A DNA stretch of 20,558 nt from contig JAFUFG010000247.1 in NCBI GenBank assembly GCA_017470045.1, positions 1 through 20,558 of the forward strand. Direction: 5' to 3'. This DNA comes from Bacilli bacterium. Lineage in GTDB: Bacteria > Bacillota_I > Bacilli_A > RF39 > UBA660. Positions 7,032 to 13,894 of this stretch are shown here, in pieces. How positions within the stretch are numbered: the first letter of the stretch is position 1; each line of letters opens with the position of its first letter. The notes below the pieces were generated by a model, which searched no databases, was not told the DNA's origin, and saw only the letters and a list, made by a program, of their open reading frames with translations. The position numbers were made by a program, and so were the translations under genes.

Positions 7032-8246
7032 ATGGATCAAAAAAAGCGTATCTATTTAAAACTTAATTTGGTTTCGCTATTTTTCATAGCTGTTTCCCTA
7101 ATCTCTGTTACTTTAGCTTGGTTTGCTTATAGTGGACTTGCGAAAGTAGATACGGAAATTGATGTTAAGACTTGGTATATTGAATTCCAGAAAGGGGAAG
7201 AAGCAGTAAGTAATAATATTGTTATTTCTTTATCAGATATCTCTCCTGGAATGGATTTGGTAAAGGAAACTGTCAAGATTATGAATAAAGGAGACTCTGA
7301 TGCTCAATTAAGTTATTCGATTGTTTCTGCTAATATTATGGGAGAAGAATTAGATAGTACGAATGGTTCAGAATACTTGGAAGATAAGTTAAGTCATGAT
7401 TATCCATTTCATATTAATTTAAATCTTGATAAGAATTTTGCTTTATCTGGTGAAGAATTTAGTCAATTTGATTTATCTGTCTCTTGGCCATTGGATTCTG
7501 GAGATGATCATTTTGATAGTGAGTGGGGTACAAAAGCTTATCAATATCAAAAATCAGAGCAGGCAAAGGTTGCTGCTGATAATACGTATGTGGCAAAGCC
7601 ATCTATTAAAATCGTAATTAGTGTTAAGGCAGAACAGTTACTTACTTTAAGTACTTCTCCTGATCCAGATTATGAGTTAGGAGCATTAGTATTATTTGAT
7701 ATTTACCAAAAGATGAGATGTACTACTTTAAGTAATACTTGTCTTAGATCTCATGTTATTGATTCCAATAATAAGTTGGGGGATACAACAGTTTCTTTAA
7801 TTTCTGATTTATATGGAACTTATGGTAGTGGAACATTTGAGAATTATAATAGTTTACTTGCAAGTAATGTTAGTGGATGGAATGTTACGACTCGAGCTTT
7901 GACTGCAGATGATTTATTAAGTGTAATATCTGGTGATGTTATTAATTCTATTATTATTGGAGATCAAGTATCGAATCGTATTATTGGTGATGTAAAATAC
8001 GGAACACGTGCTAATCAAGTTCGTACCTGGACAGTCGGTAAGAATGGATTGTTCCGATTCAATAATGATTCTTATCCATATCTTGTAACGAATAAATGTT
8101 ATTGGACTAATACTGCTTATGATGAAGATCGTGGTTTTGCATTAACAAAGATTGATGATACTTATTCTAAGGTTTATGGTGAAGGTAAGACTGATAATTG
8201 TAGCGTAGTTCCAGTAATCGTTGCGAATAAAACGGATTTAAAATAA
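7032..8246 (+). CDS. Secreted protein with SipW-type signal peptide, TasA/camelysin-like N-terminal part
   Basis: The 404-residue protein is exported and has a positively charged start, a hydrophobic core (about 11-27) and a probable cut after Ala29 (SVTLA, then WFAYSG). This matches the other secreted proteins here. Residues about 30-200 look like an extracellular beta-sandwich (alternating strands, SDISPGMDLVKETVKIMNKG), as in TasA/camelysin-type proteins. The C-terminal part (about 215-404) is different: it has four cysteines, a CYWTNTAYDEDRGFALT segment and an ending SVVPVIVANKTDLK. This ending resembles the RPV-like end of C-type-lectin-fold or DUF6273-type surface domains; that resemblance is tentative. 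The ribosome binding site GAGGAGGG is strong. As the last gene of the peptidase operon it may be a tip, adaptor or first substrate. It has no sorting signal or C-terminal anchor. Confidence 0.82.
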   Translation: MDQKKRIYLKLNLVSLFFIAVSLISVTLAWFAYSGLAKVDTEIDVKTWYIEFQKGEEAVSNNIVISLSDISPGMDLVKETVKIMNKGDSDAQLSYSIVSANIMGEELDSTNGSEYLEDKLSHDYPFHINLNLDKNFALSGEEFSQFDLSVSWPLDSGDDHFDSEWGTKAYQYQKSEQAKVAADNTYVAKPSIKIVISVKAEQLLTLSTSPDPDYELGALVLFDIYQKMRCTTLSNTCLRSHVIDSNNKLGDTTVSLISDLYGTYGSGTFENYNSLLASNVSGWNVTTRALTADDLLSVISGDVINSIIIGDQVSNRIIGDVKYGTRANQVRTWTVGKNGLFRFNNDSYPYLVTNKCYWTNTAYDEDRGFALTKIDDTYSKVYGEGKTDNCSVVPVIVANKTDLK

Positions 8247-8273
8247 GGTAATTTGAATTACCTTATTTTTTTT
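8244..8273 (+). terminator. Intrinsic terminator ending the peptidase/AAA+ operon
   Basis: A perfect 9-bp stem (8244-8252 with 8257-8265) closes on a TTGA loop, followed by eight T. The 5' arm begins with the TAA stop codon of the upstream gene. Confidence 0.92.
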
Positions 8274-8280
8274 GCATAAT

Positions 8281-8310
8281 AAAAAGGAACATTGCTGTTC
8301 CTTGTTTTTT
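8281..8310. terminator. Bidirectional terminator between convergent genes
   Basis: AAGGAAC (8284-8290) pairs with GTTCCTT (8297-8303) around an ATTGCT loop. T follow on the plus strand (8305-8310) and an A run precedes it (8281-8285), giving U on the minus transcript. It can end the minus-strand gene at 8309 and back up the plus-strand terminator. Confidence 0.85.
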
Positions 8311-8929
8311 AATTTAATTTTTGTTCGAATGTCATGTTAACTTGCATTTGTAATGTATTGGTATCTGCGTTGATTCCTAATAGGGTATCGTCATCGTCAT
8401 CCATTGTTTCGTTGTTACCTTCATACCATTCGAAGTAGATTCTTATGGTCATTGGTTCAAATGCAAAGTTTTCTGTATTTTTATCGTAATTTAAGCTTCC
8501 TTGAATTGTATTATTTTGAATTACGTTTTGAGTGATTTGATCTCCTTCTTCGTAATCACTGTCAAGAATTGCATATTTTGTAATCATAATATCTGGCATA
8601 TTTTGGTTTACTACAGATAATGAAATATTATAATTAAATGATAGTTCTACATTTGATGGATCAATGTCTATATCAAAATATCCTTTAGATGATGGAGCTA
8701 ACTTATTACTTTTTACGTTTGCATTTTCTTCTACTACTGGTGTTAATGTTATTGATGAAGTATTACCGTTTGTGATATCTGTTTCATTTACTAATATTTG
8801 CCACTTACTAAATGATACTTCAACGTTTCCAGTTGTATCGGCAACGTATCTTGAATAAGTATTGCTCATCAAGCATAATGTGATAGATAGAGACATTAGA
8901 ACCACCAAGAAACGAAACTTAGTGTTCAT
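8309..8929 (-). CDS. Secreted TasA/camelysin-like protein, SipW-type signal peptide
   Basis: The 206-residue exported protein has a short basic start, a hydrophobic core (about 6-22) and a likely cut after Ser26 (NTYS, then RYVADTTG). After it come FSKWQILVN and a series of beta strands with many Asn/Asp/Thr residues, an acidic patch (MDDDDDT) and a strand-like end (LQMQVNMTFEQKLN). The size and fold pattern suit a small TasA/camelysin-type subunit. It is the only gene on the minus strand, convergent with the peptidase operon and divergent from the subunit operon. The ribosome binding site AAGGGAG lies eight bases before the start, and a well-spaced promoter lies 30-58 bases upstream. The stop TAA nearly abuts the shared terminator. 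There are no mature cysteines and no cell-wall anchor. It could be a minor or capping subunit, or one under separate control. Confidence 0.85.
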   Translation of the reverse strand: MNTKFRFLVVLMSLSITLCLMSNTYSRYVADTTGNVEVSFSKWQILVNETDITNGNTSSITLTPVVEENANVKSNKLAPSSKGYFDIDIDPSNVELSFNYNISLSVVNQNMPDIMITKYAILDSDYEEGDQITQNVIQNNTIQGSLNYDKNTENFAFEPMTIRIYFEWYEGNNETMDDDDDTLLGINADTNTLQMQVNMTFEQKLN

Positions 8930-8958
8930 AAGAATTACTCCCTTCTTATCTTAATTTA

Positions 8959-8987
8959 ATCATACTAGTATTATGTCCACTTTGCAA
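8959..8987 (-). promoter_or_regulatory. Sigma-A promoter of the minus-strand secreted gene
   Basis: Read on the minus strand, TTGCAA (8987-8982), 17 bases, then TATGAT (8964-8959). Transcription would start near 8952, leaving a leader of about 23 bases that contains the AAGGGAG ribosome binding site. Confidence 0.72.
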
Positions 8988-8993
8988 CATTTA

Positions 8994-9017
8994 ACACTTT
9001 AATATTTTGTAAAGTGT
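8994..9017. promoter_or_regulatory. Inverted repeat next to the minus-strand promoter (possible operator)
   Basis: ACACTTTA (8994-9001) and TAAAGTGT (9010-9017) form a perfect 8-bp dyad with an 8-base spacer. It begins seven bases upstream of the minus-strand -35 box, a place suited to an activator or repressor. Confidence 0.5.
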
Positions 9018-9105
9018 GTCTAGTATTTGTAAAATAATTTTACGATTTTGATTGTCAAGATTAAATGTATAATTTTTTCTAAAATGTGTATACTATTTGT
9101 ATAGT
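9011..9105 (+). repeat. Imperfect 25-base direct repeat, two copies
   Basis: Positions 9011-9035 and 9081-9105 match at 20 of 25 positions, sharing the cores TGTGT and TATTTGTA, at a spacing of 70 bases. The second copy contains the small dyad ACTAT-TTGT-ATAGT (9092-9105). Such pairs can be tandem regulator sites, though A/T richness makes chance similarity possible. Confidence 0.5.
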
Positions 9106-9143
9106 CCTTTTGTGTGCAACTTTTTTCGTTTTTTCCTACTTAG

Positions 9144-9161
9144 AATAAGGTTTTCCTTATT
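9144..9161. promoter_or_regulatory. Dyad overlapping the -35 of the subunit operon (possible operator)
   Basis: AATAAGG, a TTTT spacer, and CCTTATT form a perfect 7-bp dyad. Its last two bases are the first two bases of the TTGACT -35 box. A further CCTTAT half-site lies beyond the start point at 9223-9228. Binding here would compete with or touch RNA polymerase. Confidence 0.5.
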
Positions 9162-9188
9162 GACTTTTTATTTTTGCGTGTATATAAT
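9160..9188 (+). promoter_or_regulatory. Strong sigma-A promoter of the subunit operon
   Basis: TTGACT (9160-9165), exactly 17 bases, TATAAT (9183-9188): only one base departs from consensus, the best promoter in the window. Start of transcription would be near 9195, giving a leader of about 68 bases. Confidence 0.9.
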
Positions 9189-9196
9189 TAAATTGT

Positions 9197-9231
9197 ATTA
9201 TAAAGGATACTAGGATGGAGTACCTTATAAT
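9197..9231 (+). promoter_or_regulatory. Hairpin in the 5' leader of the subunit operon
   Basis: Near the very 5' end of the predicted transcript, ATTATA/TATAAT, AGG/CCT and TAC/GTA pair to give 12 base pairs interrupted by single bulged A at 9203 and 9207, with a 9-base loop TAGGATGGA (9211-9219). It may protect the transcript 5' end or bind a regulator. It has no U run and is too small for a known metabolite riboswitch. Confidence 0.5.
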
Positions 9232-9262
9232 TATTTAGATAGTTAGAAGGGTAGGAATTCGT

Positions 9263-9958
9263 ATGGAGAAGAAGGTTACGTTAAGCTCAGAAAAAATGAA
9301 ACGTGAAAAGAAAATACGTAAGTTCTTCAAAATCGCGTTGCTATGTCTTTTGCTTCTATTAATTATAATTTATTTCATTGTGGGTATTATTTATAATAGT
9401 GGAAATTTTAGCATTACGATGGACAAAAACCTGTATTTTGAGAAGAATTTGATCATATACGACAGTCCTATATATAAGGTATATAGAACTGAGTTGTATG
9501 CTAAAGCGCCAAATACTTTTGATAACATTTCTTACAAGTGGCTTCCTGATAATCTTGATGATTTGGGTGGTGGATCCCACAATGGTCAAAATTATCTATC
9601 CTATACTTTCTTTATTGAAAATATGGGAAAAGATATTTCTGATTATTGGAGTGAAGTCATCGTTGATGACGTAATAAGGAACGTGGATGAAGCTGTAAGA
9701 ATTAGAGTCTATAGGGATGGCGAACCTGTCACGTATGCTAAATTATCTGCAAGGGGAACTGCTGAGCCAGAAACAGTTCCGTTTGATTCGGATGAATTAG
9801 TTGTCCGTGAACATATCACTAATTTCAAGCCAGGAGACATTAGTAGATATACGATTGTTTTATGGATTGAAGGTAGTGATCCAGAATGCACTGATAACAT
9901 TCTGGGTGGAGAATTCAAAGTCCATATGGATTTCAAATCAGAATTTGTAGAAGATTAG
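9263..9958 (+). CDS. Membrane-anchored extracellular beta-rich protein, possible fibre anchor
   Basis: The 231-residue protein has a basic start (KMKREKKIRKFF) and one long hydrophobic segment (about 23-46). That segment lacks the [ST]-x-[AS] cut site seen in its neighbours, so it is probably kept as a signal anchor. The outside part (47-231) is beta-rich with a YTFFIENMGKD strand and ends with LWIEGSDPECTD (200-211). That is the same R-x-x-(I/V)-x-x-WIEG-x-D theme found near the end of the three subunit paralogues encoded downstream. It is the first gene of the operon, behind the strongest promoter, and its codons are more mixed (ATA, AGG, GGG, GCG) than those of the next two genes, suggesting lower output per transcript. 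By position it recalls TapA in the B. subtilis tapA-sipW-tasA operon, but no sequence homology is claimed. Confidence 0.78.
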   Translation: MEKKVTLSSEKMKREKKIRKFFKIALLCLLLLLIIIYFIVGIIYNSGNFSITMDKNLYFEKNLIIYDSPIYKVYRTELYAKAPNTFDNISYKWLPDNLDDLGGGSHNGQNYLSYTFFIENMGKDISDYWSEVIVDDVIRNVDEAVRIRVYRDGEPVTYAKLSARGTAEPETVPFDSDELVVREHITNFKPGDISRYTIVLWIEGSDPECTDNILGGEFKVHMDFKSEFVED

Positions 9959-9973
9959 AAGGAGTAAAAAATT

Positions 9974-11254
9974 ATGGCTAAGAAGAAAAAAAGAGATAAC
10001 AAACATGAAAAACGCGTCAAGAAGCTCATTGTAGGAAGTTTCTTATGTGCAATTCTATTAGCAGTTTCAACATACGCATGGTTCATTGGTATGAGAACTG
10101 TTAACGTTTCTAGTTTCGATGTTTCAATCGCTGCTATTGAAGGATTATCATTATCTTTAAATGGTAAAGATTGGTCTGATACCGTAACTATTAACAAAGA
10201 TAATTACAATGATACTGAGAATACAGTATATGAAGGTAATACAAATACTTGGAGTGATGGTGGATTAATTCCTATGTCATCAGTTGGTAAAATTGATGGA
10301 ACATCATCAAGAATGGTTTTATTCGAAAAAGGATCATTAACGACAACACCTGGTGGATATCGTTTAATGGCTAGTCAAGTTCAAAATTCTGGCGAGAAAG
10401 AAGCAAAAGGTTATGTTGCTTTCGACTTATTTGTAAAGAACTTATCTGGTAACGAATATTATAGTGAAATGAACCAATTAAATGAAGAAGCAATTTACTT
10501 AACTACTGATTCAGAAGTTAAAGTTGCTCAAACTGGTGTAGCTAACACTGGTATTGAAAATAGTGTTCGTGTAGCATTTGCTCAAATCGGACGTGTAGTT
10601 GCTACTACTGATACACAAGCTACTATTACTGGTATCACTTGTAAATCTGAAAATGGTGTTACTGGTATCTGTGCTAACCGTGATGCTCAAATTTGGGAAC
10701 CAAATGATAAAGATCACGTACAAAATGCAATTAACTGGTATACAACTTCTTGTAAGAAGAGAACTGGTTCTGATGTAACAAATGCAGAATCTTATGGTAC
10801 TGCTTGTAAGACAGTTGAAGATGGACAAACTTATCATACATATGCAGTTAGTGGTGTAATTGATTATGCTCATAATGTAGATGTATATGATGGTGATGAT
10901 TATAATGGATATACTGGAAGTGTAGCTGATGCTGCTGCTGAAGGTAAATTAGTTGCATATCCATACTTCACTGATACTATGAAAAATTTATCTGGAGTTA
11001 ATAGACCAACATTCATTACTTTAGCTCCAAATAGTATTACTAAGATTAGAGTATATGTTTATATTGAAGGTCAAGATGTTGATAACTATGACTTTGCTTC
11101 ATTAGGAAAGAAAATTTCTGTAGCGTTTGGATTAACTAAGGAAAGATTCTTCGATGAAGATGTTAACTATGATAGTACTAATACTGCTACATTACCAGAT
11201 GATGTAATTAAGAATGCTGAGAATAGATCTACAGCTAATAACACTGGTGCTTAA
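9974..11254 (+). CDS. Probable major extracellular fibre subunit A (SipW-type signal peptide)
   Basis: The 426-residue protein has a basic start (MAKKKKRDNKHEKRVKK), a hydrophobic core (about 18-31) and a predicted cut after Ala35 (STYA, then WFIGMR). The mature part is beta-rich, with four cysteines in two close pairs (ITC...GIC and TSC...TAC), a QIWEPND motif just after the first pair, a YPYFTDTMKNLSG segment, and TKIRVYVYIEGQDVDNYD near residues 354-372. It is a close paralogue of the next gene: nineteen residues from STYA through FDV are identical. Codon choice is narrow (TTA, GGT, GCT, ACT, GTT, AGA/CGT), as in strongly expressed genes. The AGAAGGAG site begins at the upstream stop codon. 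A large hairpin follows the stop. A structural fibre role like TasA is inferred, not shown. There is no sorting signal. Confidence 0.82.
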   Translation: MAKKKKRDNKHEKRVKKLIVGSFLCAILLAVSTYAWFIGMRTVNVSSFDVSIAAIEGLSLSLNGKDWSDTVTINKDNYNDTENTVYEGNTNTWSDGGLIPMSSVGKIDGTSSRMVLFEKGSLTTTPGGYRLMASQVQNSGEKEAKGYVAFDLFVKNLSGNEYYSEMNQLNEEAIYLTTDSEVKVAQTGVANTGIENSVRVAFAQIGRVVATTDTQATITGITCKSENGVTGICANRDAQIWEPNDKDHVQNAINWYTTSCKKRTGSDVTNAESYGTACKTVEDGQTYHTYAVSGVIDYAHNVDVYDGDDYNGYTGSVADAAAEGKLVAYPYFTDTMKNLSGVNRPTFITLAPNSITKIRVYVYIEGQDVDNYDFASLGKKISVAFGLTKERFFDEDVNYDSTNTATLPDDVIKNAENRSTANNTGA

Positions 11255-11263
11255 TAAGAAATA

Positions 11264-11303
11264 ATAATACTATGGTAACCTGATAAAGGTTGCCTGGTAT
11301 TAT
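11264..11303 (+). other. Intra-operon hairpin between the two major subunit genes
   Basis: ATAATACTA pairs with TGGTATTAT (one G-T) and GGTAACC pairs with GGTTGCC (one T-G), with a single bulged T at 11273 and a TGATAAA loop (11281-11287). This 16-bp stem has no U run after it, so it is more likely a transcript-stabilising or processing element than a terminator. Confidence 0.72.
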
Positions 11304-11335
11304 GCTAAATAAATAAAATATATATGGAGGATTTT

Positions 11336-12658
11336 ATGGCTAAACAAAATAAAAAGCGCAATAAAAAGTTACGTAAGCTTATAGCTATCTGCTTAATTTG
11401 TGCAATTATTTTAACAGTTTCAACATACGCCTGGTTTATTGGTATGAGAACTGTAAATGTTTCTAGCTTTGATGTTGAAATCGCTACTACTGAAGGTCTA
11501 TTCCTTTCTATGGATGGTGAAGATTGGAGATACAATCTTGATGCTAGAAATGCTACTGCTTATGAAAAAAATACAAATACATGGGCAGAAGATGGTTTAA
11601 TCCCTATGTCTACTGTTGGAGATATGGATTCTGCTGCTTCTCGTATGAAATTATACGAAAAAGCATCTTTAACTACTACAAAAGGTGGTTATCGTTTACT
11701 TACTAGCCGTGTTGCTAACAATACTAAAACTGATGAAGATCATATTGGATATATTGAAGGTAAAGGATATGTTGCTTTCGATTTATTCGTAAAAAATATG
11801 TCTGGTAATGAATATTATGAGACAAATGAACCATTAAATGAAGAAAATATTTATTTAACTACAAACTCATCTGTATCTGTAGCATCTGGTGGTGTTGCTA
11901 ATACAGGTATTGAAAATAGTGTTCGTGTAGCTATCGTTCAAATCGGACGTGTAAAAGCTGATACTACTGATGTATCTACTATTACTGGTATCACTTGTGC
12001 TGATTCTGCTGAAGGTGCTACTACAAAAGTTACTGGAATTTGTCGTAACGCTCAAATTTGGGAACCAAATGATACAGCTCACGTACAAAATGCTATTAAC
12101 TGGTATAACACTTCTTGTTTACCAAGAAAAGAAGCTGGTACTGATGTAACTAATGCTTCTAGTTATGATACTACTGATGGTGCTAAATGTACTGCTGTAG
12201 CTAATGAAAATGCTTATCCAACATATGCTGTTACTAGAGCTTTAGCTGTTGCTGATAATGTAGATGTATATGATGGTGAAAAGTATAATACTTATACTGC
12301 TAACTCTGCTGATTATGCTACTTATAGTGCTGCAGAAGATAAGAGTGGTTATAAATTAGTAAATTATCCATATTTCACTGATACTATGAAAAATTTAACT
12401 GGTACTGCTAGACCTGCATTCATGTCTTTAGCTCCAAATAGTATCACTAAGTTAAGAGTTTATATCTTTATTGAAGGACAAGATGTTGATAACTATGACT
12501 TCGCTTCTTTAGGAAAGATGATTTCTGTTAACTTTGGATTCACTAAGGAAAGATATACTGAATCTGATGTTAACTATACTGGTCCTAATACTCAAATTAC
12601 ACCTAGTGCTGCAGAAGAAGAAGCTGCTAGAAATACTACAAACAATAGTGGTGAATAA
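11336..12658 (+). CDS. Probable major extracellular fibre subunit B (SipW-type signal peptide)
   Basis: The 440-residue protein is a tandem paralogue of subunit A and shares its whole architecture: basic start (MAKQNKKRNKK), hydrophobic core, predicted cut after Ala32 (STYA, then WFIGMR), two cysteine pairs (ITC...GIC and TSC...AKC), QIWEPNDTAHVQ, YPYFTDTMKNL and KLRVYIFIEGQDVDNYD. It differs by insertions in surface-loop regions (for example TKTDEDHIGYIEG and ADYATYSAAEDKSGY) and an Ala/Glu-rich C-terminal tail. An ATG at 11324 precedes the GGAGG site (11326-11330) and would place the ribosome binding site inside the gene. The ATG at 11336, five bases after it, matches the MAK start of the paralogue. 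Codons are as restricted as in subunit A. It is followed by a terminator-like hairpin, so it probably closes the abundant part of the transcript. Confidence 0.83.
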   Translation: MAKQNKKRNKKLRKLIAICLICAIILTVSTYAWFIGMRTVNVSSFDVEIATTEGLFLSMDGEDWRYNLDARNATAYEKNTNTWAEDGLIPMSTVGDMDSAASRMKLYEKASLTTTKGGYRLLTSRVANNTKTDEDHIGYIEGKGYVAFDLFVKNMSGNEYYETNEPLNEENIYLTTNSSVSVASGGVANTGIENSVRVAIVQIGRVKADTTDVSTITGITCADSAEGATTKVTGICRNAQIWEPNDTAHVQNAINWYNTSCLPRKEAGTDVTNASSYDTTDGAKCTAVANENAYPTYAVTRALAVADNVDVYDGEKYNTYTANSADYATYSAAEDKSGYKLVNYPYFTDTMKNLTGTARPAFMSLAPNSITKLRVYIFIEGQDVDNYDFASLGKMISVNFGFTKERYTESDVNYTGPNTQITPSAAEEEAARNTTNNSGE

Positions 12659-12675
12659 TTGAAATAACATTTTAG

Positions 12676-12713
12676 AATAAAGAGTAATTTATTTCAATTA
12701 CTCTTTATTTTAT
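12676..12713 (+). terminator. Attenuator-like hairpin after the major subunit genes
   Basis: A perfect 14-bp stem (12676-12689 with 12696-12709) has a TATTTC loop and only a short T-rich tail (TTTTAT, counting the last bases of the stem). It sits inside the operon, with the next ribosome binding site only six bases further on. Partial termination here would leave the downstream genes at a lower level. Confidence 0.75.
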
Positions 12714-12728
12714 ATAAGGTGGTGTTTT

Positions 12729-13871
12729 ATGAAAAAGGAAAATACTACAACTAAATCTGCTAGTGAGAGTAAGAAAAAGTTAATCACTAGAAAACGTTTG
12801 AAGTCTATGAGAGAAAATCGTGATAAAAGAGAACGCAAGAATATGGTTTTACTTGTGTTCTCTATCTTCTCGATGGGTGTCTTATTAATTTTTTCAGCGT
12901 ATGCTTGGTTTTCTACAGCATTGAATGTACAAGTTCGTACATTTAATATGGTTGTTACTCGAAATAGTGGTTTGACCATATCTTTGGATGGTATTACTTA
13001 TGATAGTTTTGTCGAAATATCAAAAACGATTTTGATTGATGAATTACAAAATACTTATCCAAATAATTTGAGTCAATGGGCATCTAATGGAATGATTCCA
13101 GTTTCTTCGAATGGTATTCCAAATAATGATACTTATTTCTTTGATATTTATTCTAGTAGTGGAGTTCGTTATAAGAATAAAGCTCGTGAAGTAGGATATT
13201 TAAGTACGATTCGAGAAAGAGAAGAATATCGTCGTTCTTTCAATAACTGGATTGCTTTTGATTTATTCTTAAAGAATGATACTGGTTCTCCTATATCTGA
13301 TAATTTATATTTAGATGAAGGTACTGGAATTACTTTTGATAAAGATGAAGTTTCAGAGGAAATGCAAGGCCTTGTTAATTCTGCACGTTTTGGATTTGCT
13401 AGAGTTGGTACTGTTCCTAAAGATACCGATCCTACTACGGTTCAAAATCTGCAATGCAATGGTGGATGTGAATCTATCATTTATGAACCGTATGATAAAG
13501 CTCATACAGAATTAAGTAAGGAACGTGCTAAGAAGTATGGATTACATCTACAAGATGGAACTTATTTTCCAACTTATGCTTACGTTAAACAAGGTGGTCC
13601 TTTTGCTATGCATGATACTATTTCTGGTGCCGCTAATTTAAATTTAGAATATTTTAAGTTACAGAATACTATTACAGATGACTCTTTACGTACTCCTTTG
13701 TTTGAATTACCTGATGGAGTTACTAAGATGAGAGTTTATGTATGGATAGAAGGTCAGGATATTGATAGTTTAGAGACAAATTCTCAGGGTGCTGAAATTA
13801 CGATTTCTATTAACTTTATTAAGGATACTCGTGGTTATGAAGCATTTAATCAATATTCTTTAAATCAATAG
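12729..13871 (+). CDS. Divergent third subunit paralogue, secreted (SipW-type signal peptide)
   Basis: The 380-residue protein has an unusually long basic N-terminal tail (about 40 residues, lysine and arginine rich), then a hydrophobic core (about 39-56) and a predicted cut after Ala59 (SAYA, then WFSTAL). The mature part follows the plan of the two genes before it: an SLDG strand, a GMIPVSSNG segment like GLIPMSSVG, WIAFDLFLKN like YVAFDLFVKN, one close cysteine pair (LQCNGGC) followed by IIYEPYDKAH, and RVYVWIEGQDIDS near the end. It lacks the second cysteine pair and most loop insertions. Codons are less restricted than in the major subunits, and an attenuator-like hairpin precedes it, so it is probably a minor subunit (base, tip or initiator). 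The ribosome binding site AAGGTGGTG ends close to the start. Confidence 0.8.
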   Translation: MKKENTTTKSASESKKKLITRKRLKSMRENRDKRERKNMVLLVFSIFSMGVLLIFSAYAWFSTALNVQVRTFNMVVTRNSGLTISLDGITYDSFVEISKTILIDELQNTYPNNLSQWASNGMIPVSSNGIPNNDTYFFDIYSSSGVRYKNKAREVGYLSTIREREEYRRSFNNWIAFDLFLKNDTGSPISDNLYLDEGTGITFDKDEVSEEMQGLVNSARFGFARVGTVPKDTDPTTVQNLQCNGGCESIIYEPYDKAHTELSKERAKKYGLHLQDGTYFPTYAYVKQGGPFAMHDTISGAANLNLEYFKLQNTITDDSLRTPLFELPDGVTKMRVYVWIEGQDIDSLETNSQGAEITISINFIKDTRGYEAFNQYSLNQ

Positions 13872-13894
13872 AATAAAAGTGGTAGGTGATACGT

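Larger units (their letters stand above)
8930..9262. other. Divergent regulatory intergenic region
   Basis: This is the longest gene-free stretch in the window (333 bases). It holds a promoter for each flanking gene, two perfect dyads, a 25-base imperfect direct repeat and a leader hairpin, listed separately. No open frame with a ribosome binding site is visible in it, and I see no tRNA or riboswitch of a known class. Confidence 0.8.

Noticed and set aside
9068..9073. Second promoter (TATAAT) for the subunit operon
   Set aside because: No -35 at proper spacing (TTGTCA at 9052 is only 10 bases away) and no extended -10; likely chance in A/T-rich DNA.
9011..9105. CRISPR array
   Set aside because: There are only two imperfect copies, A/T-rich, with no regular spacer series and no cas genes.
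8930..9262. Phase-variable invertible promoter
   Set aside because: The inverted repeats are short (7-8 bp) and closely spaced; none flank the promoter in the way needed for inversion, and no recombinase gene is present.
10511..10873. 120-codon open frame on the minus strand inside subunit gene A
   Set aside because: It is a shadow of the strongly biased codons of the sense gene: rich in Ser, Thr and Ile, with no ribosome binding site and no recognisable domain. Similar shadows at 9955-10197, 11305-11535 and 11867-12088 are rejected for the same reason.
11324..11335. Upstream ATG as start of subunit gene B
   Set aside because: The GGAGG site lies after this ATG and before the ATG at 11336, and the paralogue starts with the same MAK sequence.
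9974..13871. Type IV pilins
   Set aside because: There is no G-F-x-x-x-E prepilin site; the cut site falls after the hydrophobic core, which is unlike type IV pilins.
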